Source: Phymorhynchus buccinoides (lineage: Eukaryota; Mollusca; Gastropoda; Neogastropoda; Raphitomidae). Taken from it: DNA of 64,000 bases. The stretch covers positions 48,879,420 through 48,943,419 of the forward strand of contig CM065697.1 in assembly GCA_017654935.2 (NCBI GenBank). The letters are read 5' to 3'. The position numbers and the translations under genes are program-made. A model generated the notes under the pieces. It was not told where the DNA came from and made no database searches. It was given only the letters and a program-made list of their open reading frames with translations. Positions 1-11,300 of this stretch are shown one piece after another. Every line of letters starts with the position of its first letter. Position 1 is the first letter of the stretch.

Positions 1-3
1 TTT

Positions 4-213
4 AACCAAATGACATATTTTCCGTTGCCACTGGGTTTAACGTATGCTAAGTGCATGGGCACACGTGACCTCTGTTTATCGTCTCATCCGAAAGACTCCA
101 CGTTCAGACTGTAAGGCCTAGTGCAAAGTGAGAGGAAAAAAATCCCCTGTACCCAGGTTCGAACTCGGGTTTACTTGACACGAAGCGAACGAGCTACCAC
201 TGTGCCGCTCTAC
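4..213 (-). mobile_element. tRNA-derived SINE, copy A
   Basis: Read on the minus strand, the right end is tRNA-like. It has an A-box-like CGGCACAGTGG near 205 and a B-box-like AGTTCGAACCT near 155-165, followed by a non-tRNA body running to the window edge. A second copy with the same body and tRNA head lies at 34072-34283, which makes it a dispersed element and not a tRNA gene. The SINE family name is not recognised. Confidence 0.8.
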
Positions 214-325
214 ATCTACTGACTCCAAGGCCTCCACTGGTTGAAGGTAGCGGTTATACTGTGTCCTGAAACACAAACAGATAAGGCTGTGGAGATTTTG
301 TTTTCTCTCTCTCTGTATCCTTCTG

Positions 326-521
326 AGTGTGTGTGTGTGTAAGCATGTGTGTGTAAGCGTGTGTGTGTGTGCGCGCGTGTGCGTGCGTGCACGCGCTTTA
401 AATATTTAATTTAAATGTATTCATTTTAATCTGCTGCACATGTCGTAAAAGAAAATGTTTCATTTAAAACTTGTTTTTAATAGGCAATAAAGTTTTTGAA
501 TTTGAATTTGAATTTTGAGAA

Positions 522-572
<51 letters not shown>

Positions 573-660
573 CATGTGTGTTTGTCTATGTGTGTATGCA
601 TGCACACACACAGACATATGCAAATGCATTTGTGCATGTGTGTGTGCATGCGTACAAGGG
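326..660. repeat. (TG)n microsatellites
   Basis: Interrupted GT/TG runs occupy about 326-394 and 520-660. Apparent reading frames here are Cys-Val or Thr-His dipeptide translations of the repeat and are not genes. At 709-730 there is a stray TTAACCCCTTCACTGCCA, which resembles one end of the TTAACCC MITEs seen elsewhere in the window. Confidence 0.9.
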
Positions 661-897
661 TACACCATGTACATTAATTCAGTTTTTTTAAAAAAAAAAA
701 AAAAGTTTTTAACCCCTTCACTGCCAAAGGAAAAAAGAGAAATTAACAATTTTATTATCATAAAATTTAACAGAGACCTGTTAGACTGTAAAAATGGTCT
801 AGAGATAAATTTTTTCTGACTTCTCTAAACCCAAAACCATAATTCCAGGGCTATGACATCAAAAGTTATGACAAAAACAAATTCTACACAATATTAC

Positions 898-1052
898 CTG
901 GTCTTCTCCCTTGCCTCTATCCTCAGTCTCAGCAGGGGCGTGTGTTGGGGTGTGGGGGGGTCTCCTCCTGTCCACCGGTTTGCCGCAGGACAACTGACCG
1001 GCCAGCAACACTGCAGCCACCACGGCTATCCCCTTCACACACCACTCCATAC
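898..1052 (-). CDS. first coding exon of a secreted protein (unidentified)
   Basis: On the minus strand an ATG at 1050 opens a 51-codon frame. It begins MEWCVKGIAVVAAVLLAGQL and then SCGKPVDRRR, a convincing signal peptide with a hydrophobic core and a likely cleavage after SCG or nearby. A Pro/Thr/His-rich and then acidic stretch follows, and the frame ends exactly at GACCAG|GTAATA, a good 5' splice donor in phase 0. A pyrimidine-rich acceptor (CCTTGTTTTAG) sits 2 nt upstream of the ATG, so a non-coding 5' exon is expected at higher coordinates. No matching downstream exon was found between 1 and 897, so the gene probably continues off the left edge. The family is not recognised; a secreted or ER-luminal calcium-binding protein is one possibility, but this is guesswork. 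Confidence 0.55.
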
Positions 1053-1509
1053 CTAAAACAAGGAAGATTCATGAGTACAAATTGATGTTAATTGTCAGTA
1101 ATGTTACGCTATTGTGTGGCCTTATCAACTGATGATGCATTGATGTATGCCAATTAAATACAATGGAAACCAGCTAAGATTCTGAAGATTAACTTGGAAA
1201 AAGGTTTCTGCGCTTAGGTTATGCTTCTGGTTTAAAGTAAAAAGTTTAAAGCTTGATCTTGATCTTCTTGATTAGTAAACTAAACGCTGGCAAAATCCAA
1301 CTTGGATATAAATGCCAGTGGGGGGAAAATTGGGGAGAGCACTATGGTCTACACAGAAACTAAAAACAAAAATAAAATTTTTAATGAGATTTGGGGGATT
1401 ATTTATCGGCAAGCTACACGATTTGCTTTTTATCCAACTGACGAACAGCTGGATTAGCCGACCCCCAGCACCATCTAGTATGGTAACTGGGGCCCCCACC
1501 TTAAGTTCA

Positions 1510-2300
1510 GTGTGTTGGTTGATTGCTGTGCCTGGGATCAGACACAGCCCTCCTGAACTGGCTGGCCGACGACAGCGTGACTATATTGTCTGGCAAGCTG
1601 ATGAAGCGAGCCGCACGCATCTGGATGCTCTCCAGCCTGTCTATATCTTTCTGGAGGTGCGGGTCCCAAACTGACGTACTATACTCGACGGTTGATTACA
1701 CCACGGAGATGTATGCTGTGCGCCTCCTTTCAGCTGGGCAGCAGCGTAGGTTTCTGCGCAAGAACCCTAGAGTCGCACTTGCCTTTTTGCCTATGTTGTC
1801 CATGTGTGCCGTCCATCTGAGGTCGTCAGTGATGGTGAGTCCAAGAGGGGTCTGGTCGTTTCGAGCGCAAACCATTTCACGCTTCGTTTCGAGCACAAAT
1901 TTCACTTTTTTCTAGGGTTAGGGGTAGGGTTAGGGTTAGGTAAATGAGCACAAATTTCACTTTTTTCTAGGGTTAGGGATAGGGTTAGGGTTAGGGTTAG
2001 GTAAATGGTTCAAGTAAAGAAAGAGTGAAATTAGCGCTCAAAATGGTTTGCGCTCGAATCGACCCATGACCGTCCAAGATAGGGGTTGCAGTGGGCTTGC
2101 TGCAGGATCTCAGTATTCAATAAGTAGAAGTGTGATGACCTGGGGCGGTGCTGAGGATGTAGCCCTTTTTCGCATTGAACCTCATGCCCCATGTATGAGC
2201 CCACTTCTCCAACTCCTTGAGATCAGACTGCAGAATGTGATGGTCCTGTTGGCAGTTGATGGGTCGGTACAGTAGACAATCATCGGCAAACAGACGATCT
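1510..2300 (-). pseudogene. LINE reverse-transcriptase relic, interrupted by a small TIR element
   Basis: Read leftwards, 2300-2117 encodes the RT palm motif in FADDCLLY, followed by the ELEKWAHTWGMRFNAKK region typical of Jockey/CR1-type non-LTR reverse transcriptases. After an inserted element (1854-2071) the frame resumes with LGLTITDDLRWTAHMDNIGKKA, written here as two pieces LGLTITDDLRW and TAHMDNIGKKA, then TLGFLRRNLRCCP. Between 1690 and 1510 it gives EYSTSVWDPH and ESIQMRAARF, the thumb/connection region. The copy is 5'-truncated, lacks an endonuclease and is split, so it is dead. Confidence 0.8.
1854..2071. mobile_element. small terminal-inverted-repeat element with TTAGGG-like core
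   Basis: The left end GGTCGTTTCGAGCGCAAACC and the inverted right end (complement of GGTTTGCGCTCGAATCGACC) form TIRs of about 22 bp. The flanks GTCCAAGAGGGGTCT (1839-1853) and GTCCAAGATAGGGGTT (2072-2087) look like a target duplication of about 15 bp within the LINE coding sequence. The interior has two blocks of GGGTTA repeats separated by CACAAATTTCACTTTTTTCT copies. Confidence 0.65.
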
Positions 2301-3030
2301 GTTGTCAATTCCAAATAAACGTGTGTAACTAGATCTACTATGAGTATGAGCATGTGTTGTGTGTAGATAAAAATAAAACACTGTGATACTGTTGGGTGAC
2401 TGACTGACTGAGTGGATACTCTTAATAATAGTATTAATACTGGATAGACCAAATAAGAAACAAAACCCATTCTCATTATCTGAATCTTGTTTATAACTAA
2501 TAATATAAGTAAGGTTATAAGTTCGTTAGGTACCTATCAGGATTTGCGACATTGAGCATGAACGGAGGGTCAGACAGCGAATAACGAGCTAAACAGTCAT
2601 TACTTTAAAAAACCATTCTTGTTTACCTGTGTGCATCTGCTTTTTTGAAGGCCACGGGTTTAACTTGGAGAGAATAAAGTCAATCCTGATAACTTCTCCT
2701 TGTTTTTTTATCTCTGTTTAGGCCCTTTACTAGGTTTCTTGGCAAAGTGTTTCGCTTTGCGGCCGACGTGTTTGCTAGTCTACGATTGCTCTGCAGAAAA
2801 CTTATTGATCGAATTTCATTGGTCTAAAAAGATGTTGTCCACGTCGAGTTCCTGTGAAAGTCGGTCAATAGGCACCCGATATTAATTTTTATGCTTTTAT
2901 AAAGAATAAAATTTATGAAGGCAGGGACAAATATATTCCCTTTAAAATTTTCCAAAAAAAAATTTATTTTACGTACTTTTAGCAAAGGAGATAGAGTATA
3001 GTGTGCTTTAGTCAATGGAGATAGACTGTG

Positions 3031-3040
3031 GTTGTGTGTG

Positions 3041-3092
<52 letters not shown>

Positions 3093-3099
3093 CCAGTGC

Positions 3100-3152
<53 letters not shown>

Positions 3153-3285
3153 CGTGTGCGTGTGTGTGTGTGCGTGCGCGGTGTCACGGTGTGTGTGTGT
3201 GTGTAGTGTGCCGGTGTGAGTGTGTGTATGTGTGTGTGTGCGTGCGCGCGCGGTGTGTGTATGTGTGTGTGTATGCGTTCGTTTG
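3031..3285. repeat. (TG)n microsatellite
   Basis: A nearly continuous TG/TGCG dinucleotide tract. The overlapping open frames in several phases are repeat artefacts. Confidence 0.95.
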
Positions 3286-3654
3286 TGCGTTCTCTCTCCC
3301 TGTCTCTTTCTATCTCTATCTGTGGGATAGTCGCTCAAATTGTATCCTTCATGTTCGCGCAAATTGCATCAGTAGCCTAAAAAAGTCGCGCAAATGGACC
3401 TATTCGCGCTTTTTGACAACTCCCGCTACGTTGGGGCCTGTCACCAACGACAGTCCTTTGGCCCTCAGCTCCTTCTCCATTGTTCTTCTCCACGTTTCTG
3501 TTGGTCGCCCTCGGTTTCTTCTCCACCGGGTGGCGTCCAGCGTTAAGCCGCTCTGGGCAGTGAGTGAGTCCAGTGACGTGCGGCAGACGTGTCCAAGCCA
3601 TCTCCATGGGTACCCATCTTCATCACCGCTTCTGGATGGTCTCGTGCAGAGTTG

Positions 3655-3972
3655 TTGAAGGAAAATCTGATTAACGTCCTCCGGTCTGAAACACTGAGAT
3701 AATTATGGGACATTAGTAGATATGAAGATGTGGGAACGATCCTGGGGGCAATGCCTGGAGGCAGTGCAACATCAGGGAAGTCCCGATTTTTTTTTAACAA
3801 TACAGTAAATGTAATGATAAAATAAAGCGGAGTTGTTAGAAGAAGAAAATCCGTTTAACGTCTTCCGGTCTGAAACAGACACATATGGGACATTAGTAGA
3901 TGTAAAGATGGTGGGAACGATCCTGGAGGCAATGCCCGGAGGCAGTGCAACACCAGTAAAGTCCCGAAGTTT
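3655..3972. repeat. dispersed repeat, two adjacent copies
   Basis: Two diverged copies (3655-3785 and 3838-3972) share AACGTC(C/T)TCCGGTCTGAAAC, GGGACATTAGTAGAT, GGGAACGATCCTGG and GCAATGCC(T/C)GGAGGCAGTGC. A third relative occurs at about 44775-44900 (CATCCTCCGACCGGGAACAG, then GATCCTGGAGGTACTGCAAT). Its class is unknown and no coding capacity is seen. Confidence 0.7.
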
Positions 3973-4347
3973 TGTTATTTCTGTTAGCGCTCATATGTAG
4001 TGTGAGGAAAAACATGCCGCTCCATACAGCTTCACAGCTACTATGGCAGAGAGTAGACCTATGCCCGCCCACCAAGAGGACCTCATCCCACCAATCCTCA
4101 GAGCTAAACGTAACCCCCACCATCTAGACCATTCAGTGTATCTTCTAAGCCAATCAGTCGTGTCCGACTATGACTGCCAGATAGCAGAGGGGGGAGATGC
4201 AATTCCGGCAGGCTGGGCTAGAATGTGGAGGTGCCTTGCCCAGGGCAGTCCCCACTTGAGGACAACTGGCGTGTACTGTGGAAGACATTTGAACCTGATC
4301 AAGGGGACTAATACAAGTTTAATTATACTGTGACAGCTTTCCCCAGC

Positions 4348-4349
<2 letters not shown>

Positions 4350-4385
<36 letters not shown>
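4350..4385. repeat. (GA)n microsatellite
   Basis: A short pure AG run. Between 4386 and 4834 I see no gene or repeat that I can name. Confidence 0.9.
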
Positions 4386-4386
<1 letters not shown>

Positions 4387-4832
4387 GCAATTTTGAGAAC
4401 TTGTTTGGGTTCCTTGTTTGTTTGATGAAATGAATTTTTATTATCAAGAGAGTGTTGTATGATTGAGTTTTTTGTTAATACCCACCCCCTTATTCATAAA
4501 GTTATCTACCTTGATTTAAGCAGCGCCACCAACAAGTAGAGTACCTTACCAACAAGGAAGTTCGGTGGGCTAGTCAAAACGAAGTTACGCCATTCTGGTT
4601 ACGCCCAAAACATTCAAATTTTCGACCAAATGTTCATCTACAGACCTGCCGTGTCCTCTGTTGAATAAGGTAGATAAATAGCCTAGATCGTCTGTGCGTT
4701 TTTTGCTATGCATGTATAGTAAGATACTTTGCTATTGAGTTTGTCATGTTGAGTCAAGTGGAGTGTTCTGTTAGTGTTACCAGTAACGGGATTCCCCTTG
4801 CAGATAAGTGCCCTATTGTCATTGATTGAGGC

Positions 4833-5511
<679 letters not shown>

Positions 5512-5669
5512 TATATATATACATATGCAAGTGGGTATTGCATAACCTAACCCGCATCCCTCTCCGTGAACCGCCTAACCTATGCTTACTGTCACCTGAC
5601 TAGTCTTATTTACAACTGTCCTATGAACAGGGAACTAAAACGGTGACCAAGAGTCCCAGCAAACTTTAT

Positions 5670-6235
5670 ACGAGGGGCTCTCCATAAGTTTCGGGGTGTG
5701 GATATTCTATTGACTACCAAAATGCAAATGATACCATGAGATAGACCATTATTATGATACTTATGTAGCAAATCAGTGTTAATCTTTTTTTCACCTGAGC
5801 AAAATCGTTGGGCAAAGCAAAATGTTCACCAAGGCGAACGTTGATCCCAAACTGAGATAATTTTTGTTAAATCCGATTAAAGAAAAGACATTGAAGCAAA
5901 GGTATTGTACGTTACTAAATTGTTTGTAAGACCTTGCTCTATTAAAAACAAAGTCCACAACTGGCTAAAGGATTTCCATTTTAGCGGACGGACGTTAGAA
6001 GAGAGTGACCGTTACAATCGTCAAGGGATCGTTGTAACTGTCAAAACTGTAGCCATTGTGAAGTCTCTTGTTGAAAATCATTTTTGAATAAGTGCTGACG
6101 AGATAAAGGAACACAAGAGGCATTTCATTGGGAAGCCTTGATAAAATCTTACGTGAACACCTGCATCTTCAGAAGAGTTATGGCCGTTGGGTGCTCCTTC
6201 AGCTTACTGAAGGGAGGAGGAGGGGTAGGGTTGAA
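5670..6235 (+). pseudogene. mariner-type transposase relic
   Basis: Starts near a mariner-like inverted terminus (CTCCATAAGTTTCGGGG). Translation in broken frames gives VHNWLKDFHFSGRTLEESDR, followed by a segment aligning with the mariner helix-turn-helix stretch that normally reads W-x-x-F-x-x-G-R-T-S-L-E-D. After a stop come DKIL-REHLHLQKSYGRWV and LLQLTEGRRR, matching the next conserved mariner block (LGMRKVSARWVP-like). The catalytic D,D34D region is missing. The copy is degenerate and truncated. Confidence 0.7.
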
Positions 6236-6239
6236 TGAT

Positions 6240-6641
6240 GCACCCAAACACTAACACTTTAAAGACCAGCAACAGAACAACCCTGTCTGCCTCACAGAGA
6301 TGAAGACCATCATCGAGTCTCTGCACAGGACGCCCCAGCATAAGGACAGCTACGACCTGCTACCCAGATCACAGCAGGTGGTCATCTTCCGCCTGAGGAC
6401 AGGGCACAACAGACTGAACCAGCATCTGTTCAGGAAGATGCATGCTGTGCCGTCCCCCATGTGTCGCTGCGGAGAAGCAGAGCAGGACACGGCCCACATT
6501 CTGCAGGACTGTGGGAGCCGGCGGCTGCTGAGGGATGAGATCTGGCCAACGCCGGAGACCCTCCAAGACAAGCTGTACGGGTCTGTGGACGCCCTGCAGA
6601 GGACCGCCAATTTCGTCTTAAGATCTGGACTCCAAGTGTGA
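6240..6641 (+). pseudogene. LINE ORF2 C-terminal fragment (zinc-knuckle-like tail)
   Basis: A frame ending at 6641 contains QQVVIFRLRTGHNRLNQHLF, then MCRCGEAEQDTAHILQDC and a short C-terminus. The sequence RLRTGHxxLxxHL followed by a C-x-C...H-x-x-x-C cluster is the characteristic end of the ORF2 protein after the RNase-H-like domain in several non-LTR retrotransposons of invertebrates. No reverse-transcriptase core lies upstream, only the mariner relic, so this is a 5'-truncated copy. It lies on the same strand as the mariner remains and directly abuts them. Confidence 0.75.
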
Positions 6642-7440
6642 TCGGCGATCGACAAACAAACAAACAAACTAACAATTTTAGTGGATGGACGTCAGCTGGC
6701 ATCTGGACATCGTGACTGATATTGGAATATCTGTATATCAGTTTGATCCAGATACTAAGTAACCAATCATTGTTTGGATGTTTTAAGATGACACCCCTTC
6801 AGAAAAAAATAGCAGGAAACATATTTATTACTGAAACCCCCAACCAAAGAAATAGCTGCTATGTTTTTCTTTTCTAGAGAGAAGAGCCATCACTGCTCAT
6901 GTGTAAACATGGACATGTCATCTGTGCACTGGTATTTGAGGTTACCTACTTTATTATGACAAAGCAAGTGACCACACTGCTGCAAGGAAACAAAGTTCAG
7001 TTGGTCTCTCTCCCACTCATTTATCTGATTTAACCCCTTGTTACTGTATCTATTATCTTTTGCAAAGTTGCAGTTAATGAGGACTCAAATCCAAATTGAA
7101 GATGCTCGAAGGTTCGCCGAGGGCTCTATTTTGACATACCTCAGTCGACCTGGTCTGGCACCACAACTGTTTGTTTTGGTAGGATGAACAAGTGTATGTG
7201 TGCTTAGGAAGGATACCTCGAAGATGTAGACTGCCAGAAGAAGTGTACATCTTCTTATTCTATACATCCCAAAACTTACCGAGAGCCTCTCGTATACATG
7301 TGCTAGCAAAACATTTTTTGTCCTGACTGAATTTCTCAAGAACAATTGGTTGTACTACAGTCTCATTTCACAGAAACACGGATGTTGCACTTCACTTAAG
7401 AAAATGTATAATGTCAGGGCTCCCAATCGTCCTGCAAAAC
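6642..7440. other. no gene recognised
   Basis: AT-rich non-repetitive sequence. A (CAAA)n run at 6652-6671 is the probable tail of the preceding LINE fragment. Short open frames have no recognisable content. Confidence 0.6.
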
Positions 7441-7690
7441 AAGGGGTCCCAGGGACTCCTTCACTTACAGTATAGAGGGTCCTAGAGGCGGGATAGAGGG
7501 TCCCAATGGCAATGCGAATCTAAAAAGAATGTTTCTAGTGCATCCTGGGACCCCCTGCACATTCTTTTAGAGGGTCCTTTGGAATTTCTAGTGCGTCCCT
7601 GGGACCCCCTGCACATTCTTTTAGAGGGTCCTTTGGAATTTTAGTATTATATAGGCTCCCAAATGGGGGTCCCTAGAAGCCCTGGGTGTA
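7440..7690. repeat. short tandem duplication, GGGTCC-rich
   Basis: A unit of about 54 bp (TCTAGTGC, CCTGGGACCCCCTGCACATT, CTTTTAGAGGGTCCTTTGG) occurs twice, from 7534 and from 7587. It sits inside a stretch with many AGAGGGTCC/GGGACCC inverted motifs. From 7690 to 8140 no gene or repeat is recognised. Confidence 0.8.
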
Positions 7691-8140
7691 AAGTGTTAAG
7701 CCACTGGGGTGTGTGAAAGCAACATCAACAAAGAAAGAAACAATTCTTCACACGACTGACATGGTTATGTACTGTTTGATTTAAATCTATACAACAGAAT
7801 TGTGGCCCAATGCAATCAGGTGTTTGTGTGTGATCATGAATTATGTTGGAATGTGTTCTTTTCTATGTATTTGTGTTGATGTGTTTGTTTATGTGTATTG
7901 TTGGTTTGTATAATTATATTGTGGTGTAGGTGTAATAAACAGAAAGCATGATATGGGTGAAGATATGGTAGCTAATGTTTTATTCGATGCAAGGTGTTTA
8001 CTAATGCACCTCTTTACATTGGCAATGGTGCGTGGATGTTACTTGTGCTATAATGGTTGTTATCGTGGAGAGCCATTCCAGAGCAGTAACATTGATCAGC
8101 ATGCGTTGATTTAACGACACAGATGATATATTGATGGGTT

Positions 8141-8142
<2 letters not shown>

Positions 8143-8225
<83 letters not shown>

Positions 8226-8273
8226 CGCGCGTGTGTGCGTGCGTGTGTGCGTGCGCGTGTGTGTGTGTGTGTG

Positions 8274-8324
<51 letters not shown>

Positions 8325-8344
8325 CGTGTGTGTGTGTGTTACAG
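8143..8344 (+). promoter_or_regulatory. (TG)n tract abutting a 3' splice site
   Basis: About 195 bp of TG repeat ends in GTGTGTGTGTTACAG at 8344. TCATCACCATGG follows immediately, containing an optimal start context (CACCATGG). The TTACAG after a UG-rich stretch reads as a 3' splice acceptor, so the large coding region probably starts a few bases into exon 2 or later. The in-frame Cys-Val run upstream of 8353 is not protein. The splice reading is inference. Confidence 0.5.
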
Positions 8345-8352
8345 TCATCACC

Positions 8353-11300
8353 ATGGCAACCCCCAGTCAAGGCTCAGAACCTGACATGCCCACAGAGTTG
8401 ACAGAGGCAGTCAGACGTGGACAGTGGAGAGAGGTGCTGAGGCTGGTTCACACTGAGGACTGCAGCCCTCAACAACGTCACTGGGCCATCGACGAGTTGG
8501 TGCTGCACGCGGCTGAAAGGTTTCTTCGTGACAGACTGGATGAGATCTTCGATAGCTATGCCGACAATGACAGCCTCTTGTCCCACCTCCTCAGAAGACG
8601 TATGTGGAGTTGTGTTGGTCGTGTGTTACAGCGTGACGTCAGTCACACACAGCACAGATGGGCTGTGGAAGAAGCCAGCAGACATGTTGGTGACGATGGC
8701 TTTTCTGCATTCATATTGCCTCGTTGTTATGATGAGGAGCTGGACTCTGTGCTGACCCACTTGGTGTCCCGGGGTCTGTGGAGGTCAGTAGACAAAGTGT
8801 TGGAGAGAGGTGTGAGCTCCACACAACACAGGTGGGCTGCGGAACAGGCCAGCAAACATGCTGATGAATGGAACTTTGTTAACATGATATTACGCCAATG
8901 CACAGACAAGGAACTTAAACAGGCATTTTCTCACATGGTGTCACGGGGTTTGTGGGAATCTGTAGACAACGTTGCAGACAGGGCACAGTGCATTCTATCA
9001 TGGCTAATGTCCCGAAATCAGTGGACTGCTGTGGGCAGGTTCTTACAGCGAAATATCAGTGGTGCTGTACACAGGTGGGCCGTGGAGCAGGCCAGCAAAC
9101 AGTGTGATGATGACGTGTTTGGTGACTGCATATTACCTCGCTGCTATGACGAGGAGCTGGACTCTGTGCTAACCCACCTGGTGTCTCGGGGTTTGTGGTG
9201 GTCAGTAGACAAAGTGTTGCAGAGAGGTGTCAGCTCCTCACAACACAGGTGGGCTGTGGAACAGGCCAGCAGACATGCTGATGAATGGATATTTGCATAC
9301 TTTATATTACATCACTGTACAGACGATGAATTTGAGACGGTGTTCGCTCACATGGTGTCACAGGATCAGTGGGTTGCTGTGGGCAGGTTCTTACAACAAA
9401 ATATCAGTGTTGCCAAACACAGGTGGGCTGTGGAGCAGGCCAGCAAACAGTGTGATGATAACGTGTTTGTTAAATACATATTACCTCACTGCTATCGTGA
9501 GGAGCTGGACTCTGTGCTGACCCACCTGGTGTCACAGGGATTGTGGAGGTCAGTTGGTGAAGTGTTGAAGAGAGGTGTCAGCTCCTCACAACACAGGTGG
9601 GCTGTGGAACAGGCCAGCAGACATGCTGATGAATGGATATTTGCATACTTTATATTACATCACTGTACAGACGATGAATTTGAGACGGTGTTCGCTCACA
9701 TGGTGTCACAGGATCAGTGGGTTGCTGTGGGCAGGTTCTTACAACAAAATATCAGTGTTGCCAAACACAGGTGGGCTGTGGAGCAGGCCAGCAAACAGTG
9801 TGATGATAACGTGTTTGTTAAATACATATTACCTCACTGCTTTCGTTCGGAGCTGGACTCTGTGCTGACCCACCTGGTGTCACAGGGATTGTGGAGGTCA
9901 GTTGGTGAAGTGTTGAAGAGAGGTGTCAGCTCCTCACAACACAGGTGGGCTGTGGAACAGGCCAGCAGACAGTGTGGTGATATCGTGTTTGTTATAAACA
10001 TATTACCTTGCTGCTATGATGAGGAGCTGGATTCTGTGCTGATCGACCTGGTGTTACGTGGTCTGTGGAGGTCAGTTCCCAAAGTGTTGAAGAGAGGTGT
10101 CAGCTCCTCACAACACGGGTGGGCTGTGGAACAGGCCAGCAAACAGTGTGGTGATATCGTGTTTGTTAGAAACATATTACCTTGCTGCTATGATGAGGAG
10201 CTGGATTATGTGCTGATCGACCTGGTGTTACGTGGTCTGTGGAGGTCAGTTGACAAAGTGTTGGAGAGAGGTGTCAGCTCCTCACACCATAGGTGGGCTG
10301 TGGAAGAAGGTAGCAGATATCTTAGTGATATTGACTTTGTTTGCAACATTTTACATCGTTGTTATGACAATGATCTGGAATGGGTTCTACCCCACCTGGT
10401 ATCACGGGGAATGTGGAAGTCAGTCGACTGTGTGTTGAAGAGATGTATTTACACTCCACTGCACGGATTGTCCCTTGTAGATGCTGTTGGACACGTTGAT
10501 GATTCAAACTATCATGAGTATCTGCTACGTCACTGTAGTGAAGATGATGTTGTGGCCGTGTTTCCCCACCTCGTGGCAAACAAAAGATGGACATGCGTAC
10601 AACATGTGCTGTGGACTATGGCCCGTGACACATTGCACATGTGGATGACAACAGAGCATGGCAGTAGATCCCGTGACACACTGTTCTGGAAATTCATTCG
10701 CAACTGTCAGGTCGATGGATCACTGGCCTTTAGTCTGACCAAGGCTGCCATACAACAAATGCCAAAGGGTGCGATTAACGAGTGTTGGGGACGCTGTCGC
10801 AATGTCAACTCTGATATTGCTGGTGCTGTTTTCTGGCGAAGATCATTATGTGAGGTGTTCATCACAACACTGTTGTACACACTATGTGATTTGATGTGTA
10901 AGGATGACCGCCAATATACAAACAGTACCGAGAAAATTGAGCTGCGTGTGTCTGAGATCTACACACATATCACAGCCTGTATCAAAGACAACACACACTG
11001 TGTCAAGGACAACACACTGAAGACCATCCAGAACAAAGAGAAATGGACATCAGTGTTCACAGAACTAGCTGACACTCACAGCAATGACCCAATGTTCCTG
11101 CTTCACTTCATGCAAGGTTTAAACCTGTATCACACCAGCAGACGAGGAGAGAAGGATGACTTCATTGTTCAGGTCACGTTGGCTGTTTTCCCCCTGTTCC
11201 CTCAACTACAGAGTGTGGCGCTCAGAATAATGCTGCGTGAAAAGAGATGGGACGTCCTCAGTCAGGCCTGTCTGTCTCATGTGTGGGAACATGATCATCG

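Noticed and set aside
1915..2010. Interstitial telomere
   Set aside because: Only a few interrupted GGGTTA units inside a TIR element, so more likely part of that element.
8149..8352. N-terminal Cys-Val extension of the large ORF
   Set aside because: TG microsatellite translation. The first ATG with a good context is 8353 and a splice acceptor lies between.
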